Source: Flavobacteriales bacterium
GTDB taxonomy: Bacteria; Bacteroidota; Bacteroidia; Flavobacteriales_D; Sanyastnellaceae
Length of the DNA stretch: 64,000 nucleotides
Direction: 5' to 3'
Assembly: GCA_016722445.1 (NCBI GenBank)
Contig: JADKIZ010000024.1
Span: 3,897 to 67,896, forward strand
A program made the translations under genes and the position numbers. The notes beneath the pieces were generated by a model that had not been told where the DNA came from, did not search any database, and saw nothing but the letters and a program-made list of their open reading frames with translations. Below are positions 15,837 to 25,348 of this stretch, in pieces (position 1 is the stretch's first letter; each line of letters starts with the position of its first letter).

Positions 15837-18800
15837 ATGAAAAAAATATTCGTTACGTGGTCTGCATTCGCATTATCTATTTTCTCCATAGCACAGGAAA
15901 ACGCACCAATGAATGTTGCGGAATACCTTGGTGATCTCAAAGTACGACACATTGGTCCGGCTTTGATGTCAGGCCGTGCAACAGACATTGAAGGTCATCC
16001 GAAAAATTCACAGGTGATCTACCTTGGCACTGCTGGTGGTGGGGTATGGAAATCGAATGATGCCGGTGTTAGTTTCATTTCTGTCTTCGATGACTATTGT
16101 CAATCGATTGGAACAGTTGCCATTGATCCTTCCGACCCTGACAATACTGTGTGGGTAGGTACCGGCGAAGTTTGGACCCGTAATAGTGTATCTATAGGTG
16201 ATGGTATTTATCGCACCAAGGACGGAGGTAAGAGCTGGACCAAACTGGGACTTGAAAAATCAGAACGAATAAGTGCTATTCGTATTCATCCTAAAAATCC
16301 AGAGGTGGTCTACGCCGGTGTATTAGGTGGTTTGTGGAGCAACAGCGCCGATAGAGGGTATATAAAACAAACGACGGTGGCAAGACATGGGAGAAAATTC
16401 TCTACGTCAACGAAACGACTGGTTGTTCTGAACTGGTGATGGATCCGAATGATCCAAACGTATTATATGCTGCTTTCTGGGAATTCCGCAGGACTGCATA
16501 TTCCTTCAATTCAGGTGGTGTCAACAGCGCACTTTACAAAACAACTGATGGAGGAAAAACATGGAATAAAATCCACAATGGTTTCCCGGTGGGCAAGATG
16601 GGACGCATCGCCATGGCTGTAGCTCCTTCTGATAGTAAAATTCTCTACGCTGTTATCGAAGCAGAAAAAGATGAAGCCAAAGGAATGTACAGATCAGATG
16701 ATGGCGGTGCCAACTGGAAGTTTCTGAATGGCGATTTCGGATTGGTCGTTCGCCCATTTTATTTCTCACGCATCACCATTGATCCGAAGAATCCCGATGT
16801 CGTGGTGAAAGCTGGATTGTTTGGCTCGATCAGTCGCGATGGTGGAAAGACATTCAAAGGCCTTGGATCTATGCATGCTGACATTCATGATATATGGTTT
16901 GATCCGAATGATTCACAGCGCATGTTGGTGTGCAACGATGGCGGATTATATAGAAGCACGAATGGCGGCAATACCATGGTGCATGTCGAAAATCTTCCCA
17001 TCAGTCAGTTCTACCACGTAAGTGTCGACAACCAAGAACCATACAATGTATACGGCGGATTGCAGGACAACAACTCGTGGTTTGGTCCGTCACAAAGTCC
17101 CGGTGGAGTGGAAGCGCGCGATTGGAATCTGGTTGGACAAGGTGATGGATTTCGTGTATATCCACATCCAACCAAACCGCAAATAGTTTATTCTGAAATG
17201 CAAGGTGCAGAAGCCATTTGGCGTTATGATACCAAAGAGCAGCAACTTAAAACCATCAAACCATACCCTGGAAAAGGTGATCCTAAATTGAGATTCAATT
17301 GGAATGCCTTTCACCACAAGCAAACATCATCCGGATAGGTTGTATGCAGGAAGTCAATTCCTCCATCTATCAGATGACATGGGAAATACATGGACAAAAA
17401 TTTCTCCTGACCTCACCACCAACGATAAGACAAAACAAAACCAGGAAGCATCCGGTGGACTTTCAGCTGATAACTCCGGCGCAGAAAATCACTGCACCAT
17501 CTTTACCATTGCGGAATCACCATTGACAGACAAAGTAATCTGGGTTGGAACAGACGATGGTCAAGTGCAACTCACAACCGACGCAGGAAAAACATGGACC
17601 AATCTCACCAAAAATATTCCCGGTCTGCCATTGAATACTTGGTGCTATCATATCGAAGCAAGTGTATTCGGCGAATCCATCGCTTACGCCGTTTTTGAAG
17701 GTCATACTACCGGAGATTTCAAACCATATATCTATAAGACTTCAGACTTTGGTAAAACATGGAAGTCTATTGTGACCAATGAAATCCCCGTGTTTGTTCG
17801 CAGCCTTCAAGAAGATTACAAAAATCAGGACCTGCTCTTTGCCGGTACTGAAATGGGATTGTATATGACTGTGAATGGAGGAACTACCTGGTCAAAATTC
17901 ACCAGCAACATGCCTTCAGTAGCTGTGCATTATATGGAAATGCATCCGCGCACAAGTGATCTCATCATGGCAACACATGGTCGTGGTATTATCATATTGG
18001 ATAATACATCTATTCTACGTGAATTGAAGCCTGAAATCACTGCCAAGACATTGCATTTTTTCGAAACGAAACCATTTGTGATGAGCGAAAAGTTCATTTG
18101 GTGGCACCAGCACAGAGCATCAGTTTGTAGGAAGCAATCCTCCGGATTATGCCCAGATCCGTTACTTCCTTCCGAAGCGACACACATTCGGAAAAATGAC
18201 CATGGACGTATTGGACATGGAAGGCAATGTCGTAGCCAAACTCGAACCGGGTAAACAAAAAGGAATCAATACCGTGGATTGGTATTTCAATTCTAAAGCG
18301 CCGAAATCAGCCAAAGGCAAAACGTTGGATGGAGCATCACTTTTCACTCCGCGTGTGAAAGCCGGTAAATACAAAGTAAGGGTGACAAAGGGCAGCGATG
18401 TATTTGAACAGGAAATTGAAACAGTTTATGATTCGAAATCACTTTTCACATTGGAAGAGCGGGCTATTCAGGAAAGGGTAACCAAGGAAAATTTTGACTT
18501 CGTACAAGACTTGGCTTATTTCGTTTATCAGCTCGACATGTGGATAGCATCAGCGGAAGCAGCGAAGAGGAAAGATACTGAAAAAGGATCAAGCGCGGAT
18601 AGAATGTTGACAGGCCTTCAAAGCATCAAAGACAAATGTGTTGTAACGAAAGGCGATAATTATGTCGGCCAGGGAGAAAAACAATTGCGTGAAAAATTAG
18701 GTGACATTTACAGCAACATCGGTTCTTACTATGGCGCACCATCTACTTCACAGATGGAGAATGTGCAATCACTTCGCGACAATTTCAACCAACAAAAAGC

Positions 18801-18921
18801 CGCTTTCGATAAATTGAAATCAGCCGAACTCAAGAAATTTGAAAGTGAATTGACCAAACAAGGTTTGAAGAAACCTGAGGTAAAAACTTTTGAGGACTTT
18901 TTGAAGGATGATCAGCTTTAA
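15837..18921 (+). pseudogene. Large secreted BNR/VPS10 (sortilin-like) propeller protein, three frameshifts
   Basis: Signal peptide MKKIFVTWSAFALSIFSIAQ, then about 1,000 residues containing many Asp-box elements of the form S/T-x-D-x-G-x-T-W (DAGVSFISV, DGGKSWTKL, DGGKTWNKI, DDGGANWKFL, DAGKTWTNL, DFGKTWKSI, NGGTTWSKF). This is the BNR / VPS10 glycosyl-hydrolase-like family, usually about 1,030 residues. The frame changes near 16360 (one base missing), near 17320 and near 18105 (one extra T). Correcting each gives continuous family sequence. The last 240 residues are a fibronectin-like domain and a helical tail. Role: unknown exported propeller, possibly carbohydrate- or peptide-binding. Single-base lesions suggest sequence error as much as decay. 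Confidence 0.8.
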
Positions 18922-18976
18922 GTCGAAGATGTGTTAGACTTCTTGCTTGCGTTGTCTAGGCTATAAAACCATGTTA

Positions 18977-19016
18977 GTTCGTGGCTAGGGTTACGCTATG
19001 CTAAACCTCGCCGTGG
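18977..19016. repeat. Diverged solo copy of the RAYT REP-like repeat
   Basis: GGCTAGGGTTACGCTATGCT and then AAACCTCGCCGTGGGAG match the right REP-like block (GGTTACCTTCGCTAAACCTGC, then GCCATGGAG) with several substitutions. It lies between the BNR protein and the GNAT gene. Confidence 0.45.
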
Positions 19017-19046
19017 GAGTATGATTTTTGCCTTTGGCCAAGCTGA

Positions 19047-19514
19047 TTATTCAACAGCCCTCCACATTTTTTCATTGAAATACTCAAATTTATTCTTCCC
19101 GAAAAATTTTCTGGCAGATTCATTTTGTGTCCAATGATTGAGCTCGATGGTTTCAATATTTTGCTCTTTTGCGAAAGCCAAAGCCGCATCTAGCAATTGT
19201 TTTCCAACACCTTTTCCCTGATGATTTTTCAATACAAGAATCTGATCAAGCAAAATAAATTGTCTTGCATATTGGAAAGGGTTATCTGCGAAATGGATGG
19301 TGAACAACAGTAAATAACCTATGGTTGTTTCATTTTCTTTGGCAACAAAAGCAATGGCCTTTTCGCTACTTAATGTGTTCTTGAAAAAATTCAGGACCGC
19401 TTCATGGTCATATGGCTTGAAAATATTCGGATGTATGTTATGATGAAATGTTTGAATTTCTTCATTCAACTTTGACAGTGTGATATGGTCGTTGGTTCTT
19501 TCAATTTTTATCAT
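19047..19514 (-). CDS. GNAT-family N-acetyltransferase
   Basis: 155 residues. The acetyl-CoA pyrophosphate-binding motif is visible as NHQGKGVGKQLLDAAL (about residues 97-112), preceded by the beta-bulge strand FILLDQILVLK, and followed by NIETIELNHWTQNESARKFFGKNKFEYF, the usual C-terminal helix and strand. Substrate cannot be deduced. It stands alone on the minus strand between remnants of REP-like repeats. Intact. Confidence 0.85.
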   Translation of the reverse strand: MIKIERTNDHITLSKLNEEIQTFHHNIHPNIFKPYDHEAVLNFFKNTLSSEKAIAFVAKENETTIGYLLLFTIHFADNPFQYARQFILLDQILVLKNHQGKGVGKQLLDAALAFAKEQNIETIELNHWTQNESARKFFGKNKFEYFNEKMWRAVE

Positions 19515-19581
19515 GATGAATATTTCTTTTGAATTGATTCTACAAAGTGCTCATGGGGTAATTTTTTTGTTTGCAATCACC

Positions 19582-19620
19582 GTGGCGTGGGTTGCACCGC
19601 AATGATCCGCGCCATGGGAG
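19582..19620. repeat. Second diverged solo copy of the REP-like repeat
   Basis: GTGGGTTGCACCGCAATGAT then CCGCGCCATGGGAGCC resembles the REP-like block ending GCGCCATGGAGG. The match is clear only at the CCGCGCCATGG end, so confidence is modest. Confidence 0.35.
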
Positions 19621-19666
19621 CCTCAGAAAGGGATATGCTTCACCAATCCCGAAATATAATGGATTA

Positions 19667-20392
19667 TTAAACCGCCATCGGCACTTCCATCAACAATATC
19701 CTTGCATCACTATCCGCCTGGATGTTGAGTTCTGTAACCATTCCAGATACCAAAACCATCGCGGCGATTCAAAGCCTGACCATTGATGGTGGCATTACCT
19801 TCTACCATCATGGCATATACACCATGGGTGTTGGGCCTTTTCAGGGCGTAAACAGATGATACACCTGCGTCGAATGTCCCCATGTGAAACCATGCTTCTT
19901 GGTGGATCCATACTCCTGCATCATCTGGACTTGGTGAGAGGATCTGATTCCACTGGTTTCTTTTTTCTTCTGGTAAACGCATTTGATCATAACGTGGCGT
20001 AACGTTTTCCTTGTTGGGAAATAACCAAATTTGAAAGAGCTTAGGTCTTTGTCTGGAGAGTGATTGAATTCACTGTGATAGATTCCCGTACCTGCGCTCA
20101 TCACCTGAATTTCTCCCGCAGTGATGGTGCCTTCATTGCCCATGCTGTCTTTATGTGCAATGGTTCCTTCCAATGGAATGGTGATGATCTCCATGTTGTC
20201 GTGTGGATGTGTACTAAACCCTTTTCCCGCTGCAACAAAATCGTCGTTCAACACGCGCAATACGCCAAAGTGCATGCGTTCTGGATTATAATAATTCGCA
20301 AATGAAAAAGAGTAATTGGCTTTGAGCCATCCGAAATCGGCTGTACCTCGCGTTTCGGCTTTGTGTAATATGGTGTTTGATGTCATGAGCAT
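19667..20392 (-). pseudogene. Pirin family protein, two frameshifts
   Basis: Start ATG at 20392 or 20386 (MLMTSNTILHKAETRGTADF). The N-terminal cupin carries the pirin metal-site block HPHDNMEIITIPLEGTIAHK and GEIQVMSAGTGIYHSEFN. The frame shifts near 19975 and again near 19730. After correction the protein reads EEKRNQWNQILSPSPDDAGV, RRDGFGIWNVTELNIQ and ends ILLMEVPMAV, the normal pirin C-terminus. Total length about 240 residues, as in the family. Pirins bind iron or other metals; some have quercetinase activity. Either broken or mis-sequenced. Confidence 0.8.
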
Positions 20393-20607
20393 TGTCTTAT
20401 TTGTTTGGAACCTCAAATGATTTGGGTTTCTCAAACATGATCATCTACATAGCTGAAGCCTTCAATAAAATCCTTTTTATTCCGTGGCGCTTTCAATAAA
20501 TGCGGGAAGTTTCCGGTCGTCCGGCCTGTTTGAGAATAAATCAACACAAACACTTGAATTATCCTTGATTTGCATACAAATTTGACCACATTTCAATACC
20601 CATAGCC

Positions 20608-21348
20608 TTGACGCTCATCAATGCTTTTTTGTTCTTCTTGATTGCCCTCGTCTACAGCTCCGCTGGATTCGGCGGTGGGAGTATGTACCTCGCTGTGCTG
20701 AGTCAGACTGGTATTGGTGATGCTGCCGTACGCATGGGGGGGTTAGCATGCAATGCCGTCGTCACGACCACAGGCACCATCAACTTTCACCTGAAAAAAT
20801 GGATCGTATGGCCTGAAGTGTTAAAACTACTCGCATTCAGCACACCTGCTTGTATCGCTTCTTCTTTGCTCACTTTTGATGCAACGACTTATTTCATCGT
20901 GTTGGGTTGTTGTCTGCTGCCTGCTGGACTGATTACCGTTTTGGGTCATGGAAAAATGGTGAAGAATGAAGACATCATTATACACACTAAATGGTGGCTC
21001 TATCCGATCTCATTGGCCATCGGTTTTATTTCAGGCATAACCGGAATTGGCGGCGGCGTCTACCTTTCACCTATTCTCCACCTCACGAAATGGGGCAGCG
21101 CCAAACACATTGCCGCGACAAGCTCTGTATACATTCTGGTGAATTCGGTTGCGGGTATCATCGTACAATTCACGAAGAATGGACAACCTGATTTGTCATC
21201 GGTCTTATGGTTTATGTTGGCGGTGCTCGCTGGAGGTCTAATTGGTTCGCGCTTAAGCAGTAGTCTGTTTTCACAAAAAACAGTGAGAATATTAACAGGA
21301 GTCATCATCATATTTGCCTCGGTAAAAATTCTAGCCCGCTATTTATGA
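20608..21348 (+). CDS. TauE/SafE-type membrane permease (sulfite exporter family)
   Basis: 246 residues from a TTG start (no in-frame ATG near). About eight hydrophobic segments are visible. The paired family motifs are present: GFGGGSMYLAVL after the first helix (about residues 20-31) and the second-half counterpart SGITGIGGGVYLSPIL (about 138-153), so the inverted two-repeat architecture is complete. The family moves sulfonates, sulfite or other organic anions across the inner membrane. It overlaps moaD by 4 bases (ATGA-type), so it belongs to the same transcript as moaD-moaE. Confidence 0.85.
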   Translation: MTLINAFLFFLIALVYSSAGFGGGSMYLAVLSQTGIGDAAVRMGGLACNAVVTTTGTINFHLKKWIVWPEVLKLLAFSTPACIASSLLTFDATTYFIVLGCCLLPAGLITVLGHGKMVKNEDIIIHTKWWLYPISLAIGFISGITGIGGGVYLSPILHLTKWGSAKHIAATSSVYILVNSVAGIIVQFTKNGQPDLSSVLWFMLAVLAGGLIGSRLSSSLFSQKTVRILTGVIIIFASVKILARYL

Positions 21349-21587
21349 TCGTCAGAATTCTTGCTTTTGGTTTCGCAGGTGATGTGATCGGTAAAAGATC
21401 ATTTGATCTTGAATTGCGCGATGGTGCTGATACCGACCTCCTGCAGGAACATCTTGGATTGTCATACCCGGCACTGAAAGGGATTCTCAATATGGCCTTG
21501 GCGGTCAATCAGACTTATATCGTGGAAAACACAAAACTGAAGGATGGTGATGAAGTTGCGATCATTCCACCTGTAAGCGGAGGATAG
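21345..21587 (+). CDS. moaD: MoaD, molybdopterin synthase sulfur-carrier subunit
   Basis: 80 residues with a ubiquitin-like beta-grasp pattern (MIVRILAFGFAGDVIGK at the start, ILNMALAVNQTYIVEN, LKDGDEVAIIPPVSGG at the end). The C-terminal Gly-Gly, which is adenylated and thiocarboxylated to donate sulfur to precursor Z, is present. The gene overlaps the permease by 4 bases and is followed one base later by moaE, the catalytic partner. No moaA, moaC or moeB lies in the window. Confidence 0.9.
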   Translation: MIVRILAFGFAGDVIGKRSFDLELRDGADTDLLQEHLGLSYPALKGILNMALAVNQTYIVENTKLKDGDEVAIIPPVSGG

Positions 21588-21588
21588 T

Positions 21589-22005
21589 ATGGCGTCTTTT
21601 ATTATTTCTTCTTCACTGTTAAATGTCGCAGATGTTGAATCTGCTCTCGCCGACGATAGCTGTGGTGGCGTGGTCATTTTTATTGGTAATGTAAGAGAAA
21701 AAAGCCACGACAGAAATGTTGTCGCCCTGGAATTTGAAGCTTACGAACCAATGGCCTTGAAAGTACTCGAATCCATCGCTCAGGAAATCAAGGAAAAATG
21801 GAATGTCGAACACATTGCACTTCATCATCGTGTGGGTAGGGTGGAAGTAGGTGGTACTGCAGTGATCGCCGGTATTTCTTCAAAACATCGCGCGGAAGCT
21901 TTTGAATCATGCGCCTACCTCATGTCCCGCCTGAAAGAATCGGTCCCCATCTGGAAAAAAGAAATCTTTCAGGACGGAGAAGAATGGATTACTCCCCATC
22001 CTTAA
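21589..22005 (+). CDS. moaE: MoaE, molybdopterin synthase catalytic subunit
   Basis: 138 residues, normal length. Recognisable blocks are GGVVIFIGNVREKSH (about residues 26-40), LEFEAYEPMA, HHRVGRVEVGGTAVI and the conserved C-terminal SVPIWKKEIFQDGEEWI, which contains the active-site lysines. It pairs with MoaD to convert precursor Z to molybdopterin in the cytoplasm. Start at ATG 21589, one base after the moaD stop. Confidence 0.95.
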   Translation: MASFIISSSLLNVADVESALADDSCGGVVIFIGNVREKSHDRNVVALEFEAYEPMALKVLESIAQEIKEKWNVEHIALHHRVGRVEVGGTAVIAGISSKHRAEAFESCAYLMSRLKESVPIWKKEIFQDGEEWITPHP

Positions 22006-22032
22006 TCATCATACAATCACACCTCTTCAATT

Positions 22033-22055
22033 TCGGGACACCGAAGGTATCCCGA
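22033..22055. terminator. Hairpin downstream of moaE
   Basis: TCGGGA-CA-CC-GAA-GG-TA-TCCCGA: a 6-bp outer stem with an inner CC(GAA)GG hairpin, 28 bases after the moaE stop. There is no U-run, so it could be a processing or stabilising structure. Confidence 0.4.
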
Positions 22056-22079
22056 CCACCGCTTCCAATTTACCATTAT

Positions 22080-22556
22080 CAACACTTTGTCAAACAGTCA
22101 TATAAGTACCAATCTCCTTCCTCGTCATTCTCTTCGCGAAGAGGAACCCATTTTCACTTTCCCTTACCACGTTCATCCACCTTACTTTGTCAAACAGTCA
22201 TAGATAAGTACATGACAAATCTCCTTCAACATCTCGTCATTCCTCTTCGCAAAGCGAAGAGGAACCTATTTCTTACGTCATCACTTATCGAAAACGAACC
22301 TACGTTCACCTCTGCCTTACCCAACTTACATTGTCAGGCAGTCACAAATAAGTAAATGACCAATTTCCTATAACATATCGTCATTCCTCATTTTTTATCG
22401 AAAACGAACCTACGTTCACCTCTGCCTTACCCAACTTACATTGTCAAGCAGTCATAGATAAGTACATGACAAATCTCCTTCAACATCTCGTCATTCCTCT
22501 TCGCAAAGCGAAGAGGAACCTATTTCATACCTCATCTCTTTTCGTAAATGAACCTA
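22080..22556. repeat. Tandem repeat array with strong hairpins
   Basis: Four related units start near 22086, 22186, 22333 and 22440, each marked by TTGTCAAACAGTCATAGATA or a variant. The unit continues TGACAAATCTCCTTCAACAT and CTCGTCATTC and then a hairpin CCTCTTCGC-AAA-GCGAAGAGG (perfect 9-bp stem), present whole near 22231 and 22497 and in part near 22132. Spacing varies from 100 to 147 bases. A further block, ATCGAAAACGAACCTACG, is duplicated near 22276 and 22397. No cas gene or open frame is seen. The last unit runs into the 3' end of the membrane protein gene on the opposite strand. Confidence 0.75.
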
Positions 22557-22558
22557 TT

Positions 22559-23158
22559 TCATTCCTCATCTTCCTCCAAAATCACTTCACCACGAGATTT
22601 CCTTTCGTAATCACGCACATTTTTTTTGGCTTGTTTATCGCCAGGATGTTCGATAGAGTATTGAAGTATCTCACGGTAATATTGATCGTCATATTTCCAC
22701 TCCAATCTTTTAGCCAACGGCGTAACGACATAAAACACCAGAACAGAACTAAAAATAATAGATCTTACCATGATAAAACGGAACATCCCCGGATCATTTT
22801 TTTCGAGAAAATAAATGTCCAGAAACATCAACACAGTGAGTAGAGAAATGCTGATGTAACGAAATACCAGCGCGCCTGGCCAATACATTTCATTGTATAA
22901 TATTGTGATCGCTGATAGTGCAAAGGATAAACCAGCGAGCGTGCGCATCCAGATAAAGACTTTTTCTCCGGGTTGAGCATTTCGCAATCTGGCGATGAAT
23001 GAATTTCTGGAACTTCCTATTCCGGTGAAATAATAAAACAGTGCCAGAAAACCTGAGCCAATCATGATCACAAAATGCCCACCTGGTATGCCCGAGGTAT
23101 AACCCATGAGCATTCCTATCAGCAAAAAAAAGGCGATGAGAAATTCGAGTCCGCGCAA
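22559..23158 (-). CDS. Multi-pass membrane protein of unknown function
   Basis: 199 residues. Five or so hydrophobic segments occupy roughly residues 4-48, 68-90, 97-112 and 128-148, followed by a charged cytoplasmic tail (KYDDQYYREILQYSIEHPGDKQAKKN) ending EEDEE. No transporter or enzyme motif is visible. Its end abuts the hairpin tandem repeat. It precedes (in reading order follows) the exonuclease III gene with only 8 bases between, so they may share a transcript. Family not recognised. Confidence 0.7.
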   Translation of the reverse strand: MRGLEFLIAFFLLIGMLMGYTSGIPGGHFVIMIGSGFLALFYYFTGIGSSRNSFIARLRNAQPGEKVFIWMRTLAGLSFALSAITILYNEMYWPGALVFRYISISLLTVLMFLDIYFLEKNDPGMFRFIMVRSIIFSSVLVFYVVTPLAKRLEWKYDDQYYREILQYSIEHPGDKQAKKNVRDYERKSRGEVILEEDEE

Positions 23159-23166
23159 TGTTTATT

Positions 23167-23931
23167 TTATTTGATGTTGATGTCAATTCCGACCGGACAA
23201 TGATCGCTTCCTTCAATTTCATTCAGGATGAATGCATCTTGCACAGATGCAATCAACGACTTGGAGACGATGAAGTAATCGATTCTCCAGCCTACATTTT
23301 TCGCACGTGAATTGAATCGTGCACTCCACCAACTGTATTTCACCACTTCCGGATAAAAATGTCGGAATGTGTCGATGAAACCCTGATTTGAAATAATTGT
23401 CAAGTCCGTCTATTTCGCGTTGGTATAACCCGCAGTTTTGTTGTAGTTGGATTTAGGATTGGCGAGATCAATGGGTTGATGGGCAACATTCATATCACCA
23501 CACCAAATCACAGGTTTTTCTTTTCGAGTTTTCAAGTATGCCAATAGCGCTTTATCCCATTCTTCGCGATAGTCCAACTTCACCAATTCTTGTCCGGAGT
23601 TCGGTACGTATGTGTTCACCAAATAAAATCCGGGAAATTCTGCTGTGATTGTTCTGCCCTGATCATCATGTTCTGGTATTCCAATGCCATTGGAAATGCT
23701 CAATGGTTTGGATTTGGTGATGACTGCCGTTCCGCTATATCCCGGCTTCACCGCACTGAACGAATAGACTTCATAGCCCTTCAACTCTTTTAATGCTTCC
23801 TGCACCTGTTCGTCATTCGCTTTGGTTTCCTGTAAACAAAGTACATCAGGATTCATTTTTTGTATGGAATCGAGAAGTCCTTTTTTCACGGTTGCTCTTA
23901 CTCCATTTACATTAAAAGATATGAGTTTCAT
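23167..23931 (-). pseudogene. xth: Exodeoxyribonuclease III (AP endonuclease), two compensating frameshifts
   Basis: Starts MKLISFNVNGVRATVKKG with the Asn of the catalytic centre, then DVLCLQETK (metal-binding Glu), YVPNSGQ, VIWCGDMNVAH (catalytic Asp/Asn) and, after the break, WRIDYFIVS and GSDHCPVG with the Asp-His pair. Around 23400-23365 the original frame hits TAG, whereas the adjacent frame reads EIDGLDNYFKSGF, exactly the family's sequence, before returning at FIDTFRHFYPE. So one base is missing near 23408 and one extra G sits near 23366. About 255 residues if mended. DNA repair of abasic sites. A core gene broken like this argues for sequence error. Confidence 0.85.
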
Positions 23932-24003
23932 TCGTTGGTAATTTTAAGCCTTCAAATAAATGAATGAAATACGGTAGGTTTTACCTTCGTTAACGTTCAA
24001 ACT

Positions 24004-25338
24004 ATGAAAATTCTTTTCAACCGAAATATCTGGCTGGTGCTCTGTATGTTGGCCTTTTGGAGTGTAGAACTTCAGGCCAGGGAGATCGATGACATCAGGA
24101 TTATTCCCGATACCTCCGGATATTGGTTTGTCAATGGTAAACTCAATTTGGGGTGTGTCGCTCATTACAACAATGGCAAGGTGCGCCGTACAACCGGATA
24201 TCTCAATGGAAATCTGAGGTGGTTCAATATTCTGGTGACATGTGATGCTGGAACTTTCGAAAAGGGTCTGCTCACTTTAGATCTAGAAAAGGTGAGAAAG
24301 AATGGTGGCGTAGTGAAGATTACAGCGACCGTGGATGGCGATGAAAAAATTCATAGTCAGATTCAGATGACCATTCCCGCCATCAAGAAAATTGATCTGC
24401 TGCTTCCTGAAGGTTATAAGCCAAGTCCGGGAACTCAATTTTGGCCAGATATCGCATTGATGTATTCCAATGGAAAGGTGTTTCAAACCAATCCTTGGAA
24501 AAATCCTCAATTGTTGAGTCCGGATAGTCTTGACATCTACCTAGGGGATGAATTGATTGCTGATGGATTAATCAGTGTTCCTGAGAATCTCATCATCGCG
24601 GATGGTCGTTGTGTCGTTTCTGCTGTCTGGAAAACCAATCACGATATTTATGATGTTGTGGTCTTTGCGATCAACTATGAAATCACCCATCATTTTGTTT
24701 TTTATGCTGAGGATGGAAAAGAGGGAGTTTCAGGGAATCCTGGCGGTTCTGACCAAAATGGGTACAATGGTTCTCCAGGCGGAAATGGAGAGGATGCCCA
24801 TCGTGTAACATTGTTCTTGTTTCAAGGCTCGGAAGTGGAAGATTCAGTGATTCAGGTCTATTGTCAATCGCGATTGAAGAAATACGAATTCCAGATGAAA
24901 GCTGGAATGGGTAAATTGGAAATTGTGGCCAAGGGTGGAAATGGCGGGAATGGAGGAGATGGTGGTCGCGGTGGTGATGCAACTCCGGGAAGTGGCGGCT
25001 ATGGTGGTTACGGTGGCAATGGTGGTGATGGCGGTACTGGTGGAAAGGGCGCCGAAATTGTCATTTACTGTGATGCTGAAACAGAAAAATATTTGCCACT
25101 GATACTCATCGATAACAGAGGCGGAATGGGTGGTGAACCCGGCAAAGGCGGTAAAGGTGGTGAAATTGATTCGGCAGGTGAATCCAAATCATTGTTCGAA
25201 ATTTTATTTCCTACAAGAAACTCCAGAGGTGCTGAAGGATACTACGGAGCAACTGGACCTGATGGCGGTGCAGCCTCAGTGAACATGATGTCTGTTCAGG
25301 AATTAAAAACCAAATGGATTTTGCTTTCCGAAGATTGA
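24004..25338 (+). CDS. Secreted glycine-rich, collagen-like protein
   Basis: 444 residues with a signal peptide (MKILFNRNIWLVLCMLAFWS...). Residues about 25-245 are beta-rich and may hold two Ig-like domains. From about 245 there is a Gly/Asn-rich linker (NPGGSDQNGYNGSPGGNG), then a strand block, then a dense GGNGG / GGDGG repeat (about 305-345) and a second Gly-rich stretch at 375-400, ending NSRGAEGYYGATGPDGG. Such collagen-like segments form extended surface fibres in other bacteria. There is no T9SS C-terminal domain, so export beyond the outer membrane is open. Function not recognised. Confidence 0.6.
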   Translation: MKILFNRNIWLVLCMLAFWSVELQAREIDDIRIIPDTSGYWFVNGKLNLGCVAHYNNGKVRRTTGYLNGNLRWFNILVTCDAGTFEKGLLTLDLEKVRKNGGVVKITATVDGDEKIHSQIQMTIPAIKKIDLLLPEGYKPSPGTQFWPDIALMYSNGKVFQTNPWKNPQLLSPDSLDIYLGDELIADGLISVPENLIIADGRCVVSAVWKTNHDIYDVVVFAINYEITHHFVFYAEDGKEGVSGNPGGSDQNGYNGSPGGNGEDAHRVTLFLFQGSEVEDSVIQVYCQSRLKKYEFQMKAGMGKLEIVAKGGNGGNGGDGGRGGDATPGSGGYGGYGGNGGDGGTGGKGAEIVIYCDAETEKYLPLILIDNRGGMGGEPGKGGKGGEIDSAGESKSLFEILFPTRNSRGAEGYYGATGPDGGAASVNMMSVQELKTKWILLSED

Positions 25339-25348
25339 TGTTCGGTAA

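Noticed and set aside
23944..24165. Small minus-strand gene before exonuclease III
   Set aside because: It overlaps the signal peptide of the glycine-rich protein and shows no family features.
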